A stretch of 64,000 nt of DNA from Hymenobacter aerophilus DSM 13606 (GCF_000382225.1 NZ_KB907805.1:62001-126000), one strand, 5' to 3'; counted from the first letter of the stretch, positions 49,485-58,393 are shown. Notes: generated by a model not told the origin, from the letters alone. Made by a program: numbers and translations.

Positions 49485-52400
49485 ATGAAAACCCAAGCTG
49501 CCGCGCCCCTCCCCGACCTGTCCCTGTTCGCTGCCCGCCCCGCCTCGGCCCCCGCTCCTGCCACCCCAACCGGCCCCGACGCCACGCCCTTCCTGACCCG
49601 CGTGGCCCGCGACCTGGTGGCCCAGTACGGGCCCACCGGCGAGCTTTCGGATCTGGTGGTGGTGGTGCCCACGCGGCGGGCGGTGGTGTATCTGCAGAAC
49701 GAGTTGAGCCTGGCCGCCGAGGCCGGGCAGGCCGTGTGGAGCCCGCGGGTGGCGGCCATGGAAGACTACATGGTGGAGCTGGCCGGCGTGCGCGTCGAGG
49801 AACCCATTGCCCTGCAGCTGCTGCTGTTCGAGATTCTGCAAGACATCGACCCGGCGCTGGATTTCGACCAGTTCGTGGGCTGGTCGAACTTGCTGCTCCA
49901 GGATTTTTCGAGCCTCGACCAGAACCTGGCCTCGCCCCGCAAGGTGTTCGAGTACCTGAGCCAGGCCAAGGCGCTGGAGCGCTGGGACCTCGGGGCCGAA
50001 TACCAGCCGCTGGCGTCCACTTCGGCTTATTTTCGGTTCTGGGACGACCTGGACAAAGTGTATTTCCGGCTCAAAAAACTAATGCGGCGCGACCGGCTGG
50101 CCTACCCCGGCCTGGCCTACCGGCTGGCCCAGCGCCGGGTGCGCGAGCAGCTCGAAGCCGGCGAAACGCTGCCCCGGCACGTGTTTGTGGGCCTAGGCTT
50201 TTTATCCAAGGCCGAAGAGCGGCTCATCCGCCACCTGCGCAAGGCCCGCCTAGCCGAGGTGCTGTTCGATGGCGACGCGTTCTACCTGGAGCCCGGCTCG
50301 CCCAACCGCGCCGGCCAGCACCTGCGCCAGTACAAGGAGCGCCTCGATTTGCCCTGGGACAACTTCGGCGGGCCGGCCGAGCTGCTGCGCCAGCTGCCGC
50401 GCACCGTGCGCATGGTGGGCGTAGCCAACTCCTCGATGCAGGGCAAAGTAGCGGGTCAGCTGCTGGCCGCCGCCCGCCAGGCCAACCCCGCCGCCCGCGT
50501 GGCCGTGGTGCTGCCCGACGAAACCCTGCTGCTGCCGGTGCTCCACGGCCTGCCCCTGCGCGAGGTGCCCGAGTACAACGTTACGATGGGCCTCAATTTC
50601 CAGAGCACGCCGCTGTTCAATCTGGTGGATTTGCTGTTTGAGGTGCACCTGACCGGCGTGCGCGAGGGTTCGGCCGAAACCGGCTACGGCGTGCCCCGCT
50701 ACCACCACCTGGCCGTGAGCAAGCTGCTGCAACACCCGTTTCTGCGCCGCTACCAAACCTGGCTCGACAAGCAGGAGGGCACGCCCGAGAACCAGCAGGG
50801 CCTGCTCGATAAGGTGTGCCGCGCCATTGTGCAGCGCCACGCGGTGCTGCTGCCCGCCGAGGAGCTGGTGGAGCTGGGCCAGGGCCACCCGCTGCTGACG
50901 GCCCTGTTTGCCACCTGGAACAACTGCGACGACATCATCGGGGCCTGCCACACGCTCATCGACCTGCTCAAAAAGGCTTACCAGGACCAGCACTCCGCTA
51001 TCGAAGCCGAGTACCTGTACCTGTTCTACACGCTTATCAAGCGGCTGCACTCGGTGTTCGACTGCCGCGAGCAGCGGCTGTCGGTGCGCTCGTTCCGGCG
51101 GTTTTTGTACGAGCAGATGCGCAACACCCGTCTGCCGTTCAGCGGCGAGCCCATTGCAGACGTGCAGGTGATGGGTCTGCTCGAAACCCGGGCCCTCGAC
51201 TTCGACCACGTCATCATCCTGAGCTGCAACGAGAACGTGCTGCCGGCCCCCAAGCGCCACAGCTCCCTGTTTCCGTACGACGTGCTGACCACCTTCGGTC
51301 TGCCCACCTACGCCGACCACGAGGCCGCCACCGCCCACCAGTTCTGGCGCCTGCTCCAGCGCGCCCGCCAGGTCGATTTGCTGCACATCCTGCCCGGCGC
51401 CGAGGGCACCCGCACCGGCGAGCGGAGCCGCTTTCTGCTCCAGCTCGAAAACGACTTGGCCATCCAGAACCCCGATTTGGAGCTGCTGGATTTGACGGTC
51501 ACGGCCGACACCTCACCCCCTAGCCCCCTCTCCTCCGGAGAGGGGGAACTAGCCTTTAATTCTAGCATAGAAGCTAGTATAGAAAGACTAGAGCTAGTCC
51601 CCCCTCTCCCCGAGGAGAGGGGGCTAGGGGGTGAGGTAGCCATCAGCACGGATTTAATCCTCGAAAAAGACGCCGGGATGCTGGCGGCGCTGCGGGCGCT
51701 GCTGCAAAAGGGCCTCTCGCCCACCGCCCTCAACCAGTACCTGGGCTGCTCGCTGCAATTTTATTTCCAGCGGATTGCCCGCTTCCGCGAGAACGAGGAG
51801 GTGGAGGAAGCCCTGGGGCCCGACGGCTTCGGCACGGCCGTGCACGAGGCGCTGGAGGAGCTGCTGACGCCGTTTTCGCAGCAGCAGACGCCCCGCGCAC
51901 CGGCCCTGACGGCCGCCGATATTCCGGGCTTGCTGGCGTTGGCTCCGATTATGGTGGCCAAGGCCCTGCGCAAGGAGGAAGCCGGCCGCCATGCCCGCGC
52001 CGACGAGGGCCTCAACCACGTGCTGGGCCAGGTGGCCAAGCAGCTCGTGCGCCGCTACCTCGAAAGCCTGCTCGATACCCCCGAGGCCCTGCCCCTGCAC
52101 ATCCAGAGCCTCGAAGAGCCGCTGCAAACCACCGTGTACGTAACCCTGGAAGGCGGCGAGAAGCTGCCCGTGAGCCTGCTCGGTCTGGCCGACCGCGTGG
52201 ACCAGCTGGCCAACGGCGACCTGCGGGTGGTCGACTACAAATCGGGCCTCGTGGAGAAGTCACACCTGCAGCTGCTCAAGCGCAACGAAGCGCCCGAAGC
52301 AGCTGTGGAGCGCCTGCTCACCGATACGTCCTCTTCGGCCGACAAAGTGCGGCAGCTCTGGCTCTACCGCTTCCTGCTGGCCCAGCAGGGCCGCCCCGCC

Positions 52401-52619
52401 GCCGACGCGGCCATCATCTCGCTGCGCAACCTGGCCGCCGGCCCCATGTCGGCCGACATGAGCTTCCTGACGGCCGAGGGCCAGGATTTCGGGCGCCACA
52501 GCGAAGAGCTGCTGGGCCAGCTGGTGCGCCGCATCCTCGACCCCGCCGAGCCCATCCGCAAAACCGACGACCTGGATAAGTGCCAGTACTGCCCCTACCG
52601 GGGCATTTGCGCGCGGTGA
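49485..52619 (+). CDS. AddB-like PD-(D/E)XK nuclease subunit with iron-sulfur cysteines
   Basis: 1044 residues. The N-terminal part is the inactivated helicase-like region typical of AddB (LVVVVPTRRAVVYLQNEL). The C-terminal nuclease has DYKSG from Asp917 and Lys919. Cys755 with Cys1033, Cys1036 and Cys1042 (spacing x2 and x5) matches the iron-sulfur staple of AddB, Cas4-like and similar nucleases. It would pair with the AddA-like protein at 40906 to resect DNA ends. Residues about 676-717 (51511-51636) are an in-frame palindromic repeat insert absent from known relatives as far as I can judge. The gene lies 5 kb from its partner. Confidence 0.88.
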   Translation: MKTQAAAPLPDLSLFAARPASAPAPATPTGPDATPFLTRVARDLVAQYGPTGELSDLVVVVPTRRAVVYLQNELSLAAEAGQAVWSPRVAAMEDYMVELAGVRVEEPIALQLLLFEILQDIDPALDFDQFVGWSNLLLQDFSSLDQNLASPRKVFEYLSQAKALERWDLGAEYQPLASTSAYFRFWDDLDKVYFRLKKLMRRDRLAYPGLAYRLAQRRVREQLEAGETLPRHVFVGLGFLSKAEERLIRHLRKARLAEVLFDGDAFYLEPGSPNRAGQHLRQYKERLDLPWDNFGGPAELLRQLPRTVRMVGVANSSMQGKVAGQLLAAARQANPAARVAVVLPDETLLLPVLHGLPLREVPEYNVTMGLNFQSTPLFNLVDLLFEVHLTGVREGSAETGYGVPRYHHLAVSKLLQHPFLRRYQTWLDKQEGTPENQQGLLDKVCRAIVQRHAVLLPAEELVELGQGHPLLTALFATWNNCDDIIGACHTLIDLLKKAYQDQHSAIEAEYLYLFYTLIKRLHSVFDCREQRLSVRSFRRFLYEQMRNTRLPFSGEPIADVQVMGLLETRALDFDHVIILSCNENVLPAPKRHSSLFPYDVLTTFGLPTYADHEAATAHQFWRLLQRARQVDLLHILPGAEGTRTGERSRFLLQLENDLAIQNPDLELLDLTVTADTSPPSPLSSGEGELAFNSSIEASIERLELVPPLPEERGLGGEVAISTDLILEKDAGMLAALRALLQKGLSPTALNQYLGCSLQFYFQRIARFRENEEVEEALGPDGFGTAVHEALEELLTPFSQQQTPRAPALTAADIPGLLALAPIMVAKALRKEEAGRHARADEGLNHVLGQVAKQLVRRYLESLLDTPEALPLHIQSLEEPLQTTVYVTLEGGEKLPVSLLGLADRVDQLANGDLRVVDYKSGLVEKSHLQLLKRNEAPEAAVERLLTDTSSSADKVRQLWLYRFLLAQQGRPAADAAIISLRNLAAGPMSADMSFLTAEGQDFGRHSEELLGQLVRRILDPAEPIRKTDDLDKCQYCPYRGICAR
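51511..51636. repeat. In-frame 126-bp inverted repeat inside the AddB-like gene
   Basis: Arms (51511-51553 and the end at 51636) read CCTCACCCCCTAGCCCCCTC and its complement, with a middle of ACTAG-type small repeats. The length, 126 bp, is exactly 42 codons. It encodes a Ser/Pro/Glu-rich segment, and codon use differs from the surroundings. Confidence 0.9.
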
Positions 52620-52626
52620 GCCTTCC

Positions 52627-52716
52627 TGTCATCCTGAGCTTGCGAAGGATCTATACAGCAAGCATTTCTTCTTAATGTTGGCATCTGTATAGGTCCTTCG
52701 CAAGCTCAGGAGGACA
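52627..52716. repeat. Inverted repeat, family 1 copy 6
   Basis: TGTCATCCTGAGCTTGCGAA with GGATCTATACAG pairs with the right arm ending AGGAGGACA, three or so mismatches. It directly follows the AddB-like gene and precedes the deaminase. Confidence 0.9.
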
Positions 52717-52755
52717 ATTACCCTTTCTAACTACAAACTTCTAACATCTAACAAA

Positions 52756-53190
52756 ATGGACGAATTCATGCAGGCCGCCATCGATGAGGCGCGCCAGGGC
52801 CGCCGGGAAGGCGGTATTCCGATTGGCTCGGTGCTGGTGCGCAACGGCCAGCTCGTGAGCCGCGGGCGCAACAAGCGCGTGCAGGAGGGCAACGCCATCA
52901 AGCACGGCGAAATGGACGCGCTGATGAACGCCGGCCGCCAGCGCACCTACCGCGACACGGTGCTTTATACCACCCTGATGCCCTGCTTTATGTGCGCCGG
53001 CACCATCGTGCAGTTCAAAATCCCGAAAGTGGTGGTGGGCGAGTCGCGCACCTTTGGCGAGTCGAAGGCCTTCCTGGAAAGCCACGGCGTGGAAGTGGAA
53101 ATCCTCGACCTTGATGAGTGCGTGCAGCTGATGGAAAGCTTCATTGCCGAAGAGCCCGAGCTCTGGAACGAGGACATTATGGAGCTGTAG
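52756..53190 (+). CDS. Cytosine deaminase-like nucleoside/nucleobase deaminase (yeast FCY1 type)
   Basis: 144 residues. Zinc site: His50 and Glu52 in HGEMDAL, and Cys77, Cys80 in PCFMC. The wider pattern HGEMDALMNAGR, YTTLMPCFMC and the end ELWNEDI follow yeast cytosine deaminase much more closely than TadA or bacterial CodA, which is a different (amidohydrolase) fold. It likely deaminates cytosine to uracil in pyrimidine salvage. It stands between two family 1 repeats. Confidence 0.88.
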   Translation: MDEFMQAAIDEARQGRREGGIPIGSVLVRNGQLVSRGRNKRVQEGNAIKHGEMDALMNAGRQRTYRDTVLYTTLMPCFMCAGTIVQFKIPKVVVGESRTFGESKAFLESHGVEVEILDLDECVQLMESFIAEEPELWNEDIMEL

Positions 53191-53194
53191 AGGA

Positions 53195-53357
53195 AATGTG
53201 GAGGAATGCGCGGAATGTGACCGTTCTGTCATCCTGAACGCAGCGAAGGACCTTCCTGTACTTGCCCGACTGCAACGACGATCTGTGCAAACGTAATAAG
53301 GTCCTTCGCTGCGCTCAGGATGACAGAACGGTCACATTCCGCATATTCCCCTACATT
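53195..53357. repeat. Inverted repeat, family 1 copy 7 (60-bp arms)
   Basis: Arms 53195-53254 and 53298-53357 are complementary over 60 bp with about four mismatches. The inner core GCAGCGAAGGACC is extended outward by GGAATGTGACCGTTCTGTCA-type sequence. It begins 5 nt after the deaminase stop codon and ends 16 nt before the next start. Confidence 0.93.
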
Positions 53358-53372
53358 CCGCACATTATATCC

Positions 53373-53687
53373 ATGCCCGACCCCAACGCCCCCTTTTCCG
53401 CCACCAAAAAGTGCCCCCACTGCGGGCGCTGGACCGAGTGGCAGCAACAACCCACCGACCGTTGCCAGCACTGCGGGCAGGTGCTCGAACCCCGCCGGGC
53501 CGCCGCCGACGAGCACCGCCAGCAGCAGGCCGACGCGCCGCTGTCGGAGGGCCTGCTGCTCATTGAAATCAACCCCGACGAAAACCCGATTGTCAAGTTC
53601 TTCAAGTACATTATCCGGGGCGGTCAGTTGGCGTTTGGGGCGTTCATGGCCTTTATGATGTGGCTGCTGGCCGCCGTGGCCGGATGA
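53373..53687 (+). CDS. Zinc-ribbon membrane protein, function unknown
   Basis: 104 residues from the ATG at 53373. CPHC and CQHC, 17 residues apart in the first 40 residues, form a probable zinc ribbon; a charged Gln/Arg stretch follows, then a conserved-looking LLLIEINPDENPIVKFFKYI and one membrane segment (FGAFMAFMMWLLAAVA). Its stop overlaps the start of the next gene by the ATGA arrangement, so the two are probably translated together. The family is unknown to me. Confidence 0.78.
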   Translation: MPDPNAPFSATKKCPHCGRWTEWQQQPTDRCQHCGQVLEPRRAAADEHRQQQADAPLSEGLLLIEINPDENPIVKFFKYIIRGGQLAFGAFMAFMMWLLAAVAG

Positions 53688-54082
53688 AGCGGCTGCCGGC
53701 CGAGCTGCGCCACCCTGTGTTTGTGGTCGGGGTCCTGACTTATCTGGCCCTCATTTTATACAAGCAGAACAGCCCGCTGGTAGCGGGCTGGCCGCGGCCG
53801 CCGGCCCTGCTGCGCGCCCATCTGGCCGATGCGCTGGCCCTGCCCCTGCTGCTCACGCTGGCGCTGTGGGGGCTGCGGCGCTATTACTTCCGCCGGCCGG
53901 CCTTCGTGCTGCCCCGCTCCTGGATTTTTAGCACCTGGCTGGTCTTCAGCCTGTGGTTTGAGTGGCTGCTGCCCCGCCTGGATGCCCACGCCACCGCCGA
54001 CTGGCGCGACGTGCTGGCCTACGCGCTGGGCGGGCTGGTATTTGCCCGCTTCATGAACCGCCCGGCCAGCCCGGTTGCTTAA
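53684..54082 (+). CDS. Polytopic membrane protein, function unknown
   Basis: 132 residues starting at the ATG overlapping the previous stop (ATGA). About four hydrophobic segments (PVFVVGVLTYLALILY, LALPLLLTLALWGLR, FSTWLVFSLWFEWLLP, AYALGGLVFARF). The charge pattern fits a small integral protein. It is in one operon with the zinc-ribbon protein. The family is not recognised. Confidence 0.75.
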   Translation: MKRLPAELRHPVFVVGVLTYLALILYKQNSPLVAGWPRPPALLRAHLADALALPLLLTLALWGLRRYYFRRPAFVLPRSWIFSTWLVFSLWFEWLLPRLDAHATADWRDVLAYALGGLVFARFMNRPASPVA

Positions 54083-54201
54083 CCCCGCAAGCCTTTCTAA
54101 GCGTATAGCCCCGTATTCAGGCCCCGCCGGCAGCCCGCCAGCGGGGCCTCGCGCTGCCCCAACAAAATTATTCTGGCTCCTGACTCCTAGCTCCTCTAGA
54201 A

Positions 54202-55026
54202 ATGACCACCGATTTTCACCACGTGCTGCTCGATTACTGGGAGCGGTTTCTGTTTGTGCTGCCCAAGCTGCTGATTGCCCTGGTGCTGCTGGCTATCGGC
54301 CTGTACGTGGCCGGCCGGCTTAGCGCCCTGCTCAGCCGCCGCCTGCACCGCCGCTCGGCCGACCCGCTGCTGGCCGACTTCCTGACTCAGATAAGCAAGT
54401 GGGTGCTGGCCCTGATTGCGCTGCTGATTGCCCTCAACGTACTGGGCTTTACGGGCGTGGTGGGCAGCTTGCTGGGCGCGGCGGGCGTGTCGGCGTTTAT
54501 TGTGGGCTTTGCCTTCAAGGATATTGCCGAGAACTTCCTGGCCGGCGTGATTCTGGCCTTCAACCGCCCCTTCCACATCAACGACACGGTGCAGATCAAC
54601 GACATGGTGGGCCACGTGGTGGCCCTTAACCTGCGCACTACGCTTATGCGCACCTTCGATGGCAAGCACATTTCCCTGCCCAACTCCATGGTGCTCAAGC
54701 AGCCGCTCACCAACTACACCCGCGACGGCGACCTGCGCTCCGACTTTCTGCTGACCATCGAGCTGGGCCCCGACGACACGCCCGACGAGGCCAGCCGCAT
54801 CATCATCGACCACCTCCAAGCCGTGCCCCAGGTGCAAACCGGCGCCAAAGCCCCCTACGTGAACCTCGAAAAAGCCAGCGCCACCACCGTCGATTTGCGG
54901 GTGTATTTCTGGGGCGACTCGGACGATTACCGCCGCGGCGTGCTACAGCTCAAAAGCCGCCTGATGCAGGAGGTGAAACAGGCCCTGGTGGCGGCCGGCT
55001 TCAGCGTGCCGGGCCTGGCGGGCTAA
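54202..55026 (+). CDS. Mechanosensitive ion channel, MscS family
   Basis: 274 residues: three N-terminal membrane helices (VLPKLLIALVLLAIGLYVAG, then two more), the pore-lining TM3 with LLGAAGVSAFIVGFAFKDIAEN, the upper beta domain FNRPFHINDTVQI and LPNSMVLKQPLTNY, and a C-terminal alpha/beta domain. The family opens on membrane tension and protects from hypo-osmotic shock. The start was chosen at 54202; a repeat-like fragment (CTCCTGACTCCTAGCTCC) precedes it. Confidence 0.95.
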   Translation: MTTDFHHVLLDYWERFLFVLPKLLIALVLLAIGLYVAGRLSALLSRRLHRRSADPLLADFLTQISKWVLALIALLIALNVLGFTGVVGSLLGAAGVSAFIVGFAFKDIAENFLAGVILAFNRPFHINDTVQINDMVGHVVALNLRTTLMRTFDGKHISLPNSMVLKQPLTNYTRDGDLRSDFLLTIELGPDDTPDEASRIIIDHLQAVPQVQTGAKAPYVNLEKASATTVDLRVYFWGDSDDYRRGVLQLKSRLMQEVKQALVAAGFSVPGLAG

Positions 55027-55125
55027 CGCCCCAACCCACTATACTTGCGGTCCGATACGCGAACCGAGCGCGCTTTTCGTTAGGTTGCAGTTTCCTGCCG
55101 GGCGGCTTTGCTGCCTTCGCTGCTT

Positions 55126-56913
55126 ATGTCCCAGAACTCCATCCACCGGCTGTTGCTGCCGCTGCTGCTGTGGCGCGTGCGTCACGTCAGCGACCGGGCC
55201 TACCTGATTCTGGTCAGCATTCTGATTGGCCTGCTGGCGGGTTTGGCGGCGGTGGTGCTCAAAACGCTGGTGCACGACACCCAGGGCCTGCTCAACGCCT
55301 GGGTGCCGCCCGAGTACCAGGTGTTCAGCAGCTCGCTCTACCCCATCATCGGCATTGCCCTCACGGTGCTGTTTACGCGCTACTTTCTGGGCGGCGACCT
55401 GGGCCGGGGCATCGGTCCGGTGATTTACAACGTGGCCCGGCAGGGCAGCATCGTGCCGCGCAGCAAGCTGTACTCGCAGCTGGTGTCGTCGTTTCTGACG
55501 GTGACGTTTGGCGGTTCGGCGGGTCTGGAGGCCCCTATTTCGGTTACCGGCGCGGCCATCGGCTCCAACACGGCTCGGGTGCTGCGCATCGGGCGGCGGC
55601 AGCGGCGGCTGCTTACGGGCTGCGGGGCGGCGGCGGGCATTGCGGCCATCTTCAACTCGCCCATCGCGGGGGTGCTGTTCGCCGTCGAGGTGGTGCTTTC
55701 CGAGCTGTCGGCGGCGTATTTCGTGCCGCTGCTCATCTCCTCAGCCACGGCCACGGTCGTTTCGAAAGCCCTGTACGCGGGCCAGCCCTTCGTGCTCATC
55801 ACCACCAGCTGGCCCGTCGATGCCGTGCCGCTGTACCTGATGCTGGCCCTGTTTACAGCCCTGCTGTCGGTGTACATGATTCGGGTGTACTTCTGGGCCG
55901 ACCGACAATTCAGCCATTTTTCGGGCATTTTCTGGAAGGTTTTGCTGGGCGGACTGGCGCTGGGCGGGCTGGTTTTTCTGTTTCCGCCGCTGTATGGTGA
56001 AGGCTACAACATTGTGCAGCTGCTGCTGGGCGGCCACTCCGAGCAGCTCGTCAACGGCTCGCTCTTCGATGTTTTTAAAGACCAGAGCGTGTGGCTGGTG
56101 CTGCTGGTGGCGGCGGGCAGTATGCTGCTGAAAGTGGTGGCCACCACCATCACCATCGGCTCGGGCGGCAACGGCGGCATGTTCGGCTCGTCGTTGTTTG
56201 CCGGCGCGCTCTGCGGCTTCGTGTTTGCCCGCCTCATCAACCTGAGCGGTCTGTACCCGATTTCCGAAGTGCACTTTATCGTGCTGGGCATGGCCGGCAC
56301 GCTGGCCGGCGTGGTGCACGCCCCGCTCACCGCCATCTTCCTGATTGCCGAAATCACCGGCGGCTACGCCCTGTTTGTGCCCCTGATGCTGGTCACGTCG
56401 GGCTCCTACCTGATTACGCGCTACTTCGAGCCCTACTCGGTGTACACCCGCAAGCTGGTGCAGAAGGGCGTGTACGTCAACCACGACCGCGACCGCGGCC
56501 TGCTGGCGCTGCTCGACGTAACGAGCCTGCTGCAAACCGATTTCGAGCCCGTACGCCCCAACGATACGCTGGGCGAGCTGGTGCACACCTTCCGCCACGC
56601 TTCGCGCAACCTGTTTCCAGTGGTTGATGGCGCCGACGGCCGGCTGCTGGGCGTCGTCAGCCTCGATGCCGTGCGCCACGCCCTCTTCGACGACACCCGC
56701 TACACCACCACCCGCGTGCGCGACCTGATGGACGAGCCGCTGGCTATCGTGCGCCCCGACGATACGCTGCTCGACACGCTGCGCTGCATGGAGCAGCTCG
56801 ACGCCTGGGCCCTGCCAGTAGTAGATGCCGACGACCGGTACTTAGGGTTCCTGCTCAAATCCACCATCCTGGCCAACTACCGCCGCCAGCTCATCAAAGA
56901 CAGCGGAGACTGA
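55126..56913 (+). CDS. ClC-family chloride channel/antiporter with CBS domains
   Basis: 595 residues from the ATG at 55126. Ion-path motifs: GGSAGLEAP at 129-137 with Glu135 at the position of the gating glutamate, FNSPIAGVLFAVE, and GSGGNGGMFGSSLF. About 10-12 membrane helices are followed by two CBS domains (FRHASRNLFPVVDG, MEQLDAWALPVVDA) that usually bind nucleotides and regulate. Whether it is a channel or H+/Cl- exchanger is unclear. It follows the MscS gene by 99 nt, which suggests an ion-homeostasis group. Confidence 0.95.
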   Translation: MSQNSIHRLLLPLLLWRVRHVSDRAYLILVSILIGLLAGLAAVVLKTLVHDTQGLLNAWVPPEYQVFSSSLYPIIGIALTVLFTRYFLGGDLGRGIGPVIYNVARQGSIVPRSKLYSQLVSSFLTVTFGGSAGLEAPISVTGAAIGSNTARVLRIGRRQRRLLTGCGAAAGIAAIFNSPIAGVLFAVEVVLSELSAAYFVPLLISSATATVVSKALYAGQPFVLITTSWPVDAVPLYLMLALFTALLSVYMIRVYFWADRQFSHFSGIFWKVLLGGLALGGLVFLFPPLYGEGYNIVQLLLGGHSEQLVNGSLFDVFKDQSVWLVLLVAAGSMLLKVVATTITIGSGGNGGMFGSSLFAGALCGFVFARLINLSGLYPISEVHFIVLGMAGTLAGVVHAPLTAIFLIAEITGGYALFVPLMLVTSGSYLITRYFEPYSVYTRKLVQKGVYVNHDRDRGLLALLDVTSLLQTDFEPVRPNDTLGELVHTFRHASRNLFPVVDGADGRLLGVVSLDAVRHALFDDTRYTTTRVRDLMDEPLAIVRPDDTLLDTLRCMEQLDAWALPVVDADDRYLGFLLKSTILANYRRQLIKDSGD

Positions 56914-56919
56914 TTTTTA

Positions 56920-57165
56920 AGCTGTTAGCGGAGAGCTGTTAGCTATTAGCTTGTTCTCAGGATGCTATTTTGTGCTGCCTGAGAGGAAACGGGCGTGAGC
57001 ACCGGTAGCTTCAAATTTGAGACGTTTCCTGCCTTGTAAGATGCGGCAACCGGGTTGCGACCGTACCTTGTAGCCTTTTACTGCTGGCTGGCTGCAGTCT
57101 GGGCTTATAAAACAGTGCTTTTGGCACGAAAGCTAATAGCCAGCAGCTATAAGCTAACAGCTCAA
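56920..57165. repeat. Inverted repeat, family 2 copy 2, with large loop
   Basis: The left part (AAGCTGTTAGCGGAGAGCTG and on from 56920) is complementary to AGCTAATAGC...AAGCTAACAGCT at 57131-57162. The loop is about 180 nt. The right arm ends 7 nt before the TTG start of RNase HI. Confidence 0.85.
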
Positions 57166-57169
57166 AATC

Positions 57170-57625
57170 TTGATTTACCTGTTTACCGACGGCTCCTCGC
57201 GGGGCAACCCCGGCCCGGGCGGCTACGGCGCCATTTTGCGCTTCGGCGCCCACGAGAAGGAGCTGACCGAGGGCTTCCGCCTGACGACCAACAACCGCAT
57301 GGAGCTGCTGGCCGTGATTGTGGGCCTCGAAGCCATCAACCGCCCCGAGCTGCCCATCACCGTTGTAACCGACTCGCGCTACGTAGTGGATGCCGTGGAA
57401 AAGAAGTGGGTGTTCGGCTGGGCCAACAAGGCCGATTTCGGCAAGAAGGCCAATGAGGACTTATGGCGGCGCTTCATCAAGATATACAAGCAGCGCACCG
57501 TGCAGTTCCGCTGGGTGCGCGGCCACAACGGCCACCCCGAAAACGAGCGGTGCGACCAGCTGGCCGTGCGCAGCGCCACCCGCGGCCCCCTGCTGATTGA
57601 CGTCGGCTACGAGGCCCTCGCCTAA
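57170..57625 (+). CDS. rnhA: Ribonuclease HI
   Basis: 151 residues, starting with a TTG at 57170. RNase HI catalytic residues are in place: Asp7 (FTDGSSRGNPGPGG), Glu45 (NNRMEL), Asp68 (VTDSRYV) and the late Asp in ENERCDQLA; the His loop RGHNGHPEN is present. The enzyme degrades RNA in RNA-DNA hybrids. No ATG lies in the upstream 50 nt, where a repeat arm ends 7 nt before the start codon, so the upstream control region is repeat-derived. The TAA stop shares its last base with the next ATG. Confidence 0.93.
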   Translation: MIYLFTDGSSRGNPGPGGYGAILRFGAHEKELTEGFRLTTNNRMELLAVIVGLEAINRPELPITVVTDSRYVVDAVEKKWVFGWANKADFGKKANEDLWRRFIKIYKQRTVQFRWVRGHNGHPENERCDQLAVRSATRGPLLIDVGYEALA

Positions 57626-58347
57626 TGGCTAACTCTTACTTCCAGTTCAAGCAGTTCCGCATTGAGCAAGGAGCCTGCGCCATGAAGGTGTGCACCGACG
57701 CCTGCGTGCTGGGCGCGGTGGCGGCCGTGGAGGGGGCGGCGCGCATCCTGGACATCGGCACCGGCACCGGCCTGCTGGCCCTGATGGCCGCTCAGCGCAA
57801 CCCCACGGCCACCATCGAAGCCGTAGAACTGGATGAAGCGGCTGCGGCCCAGGCAGCTGCTAACTTCGCGGCCAGCCCCTGGGCCGCCCGGCTGCGGCTG
57901 CACGCCCAGCCGCTGGCTGCGCTGGCGGCCAACCGCCCCGGGCCTTTCGACCATATCATCTGCAACCCGCCGTTTTTCCGCCACGCGCTTCGCTCGCCCG
58001 ACGCCCGCCGCACCACCGCCCGCCACGCCGCCGAAGACACGCTGAGCTTTGCCGAGCTAACCCGCTTCGCCGCCGACTTTCTAACCACCGAAGGCCGCCT
58101 CACAGTGCTGCTGCCGCCGCCTGAGATGCGCGATTTTGAGCGCGAAGCGGCCGCCACCGGGCTGTTTCCGACAACCCGGCAGGTACTCCGCCACCGCGCC
58201 AGCAGCAAGCCGCTACGCCAAATCGTGGAGTTCGGCCGGCAGCCCACGGTGGTGCAGGAGCAGGAGTTGCCGCTGCACGAGCCTGATTCCGAAGACTACA
58301 CCGCCTGGTTTCAGGAGCGACTGGGGCCGTTTTATCTGGCATTGTAA
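57625..58347 (+). CDS. trmN: tRNA1(Val) (adenine(37)-N6)-methyltransferase-like protein
   Basis: 240 residues, starting at the last base of the rnhA stop. The methyltransferase motif I is LDIGTGTGLLALMAA, and NPPFF is the substrate-adenine motif (NPPY/F). The start NSYFQFKQFRIEQGACAMKV is typical of YfiC/TrmN6, which methylates A37 of tRNA-Val. The overlap with rnhA makes an operon. Other class I N6-adenine methyltransferases are an alternative. Confidence 0.9.
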   Translation: MANSYFQFKQFRIEQGACAMKVCTDACVLGAVAAVEGAARILDIGTGTGLLALMAAQRNPTATIEAVELDEAAAAQAAANFAASPWAARLRLHAQPLAALAANRPGPFDHIICNPPFFRHALRSPDARRTTARHAAEDTLSFAELTRFAADFLTTEGRLTVLLPPPEMRDFEREAAATGLFPTTRQVLRHRASSKPLRQIVEFGRQPTVVQEQELPLHEPDSEDYTAWFQERLGPFYLAL

Positions 58348-58393
58348 GGGTACTTGCGTTTGACAATACTATTGCTGCGGCCGTCCGGCGGGC

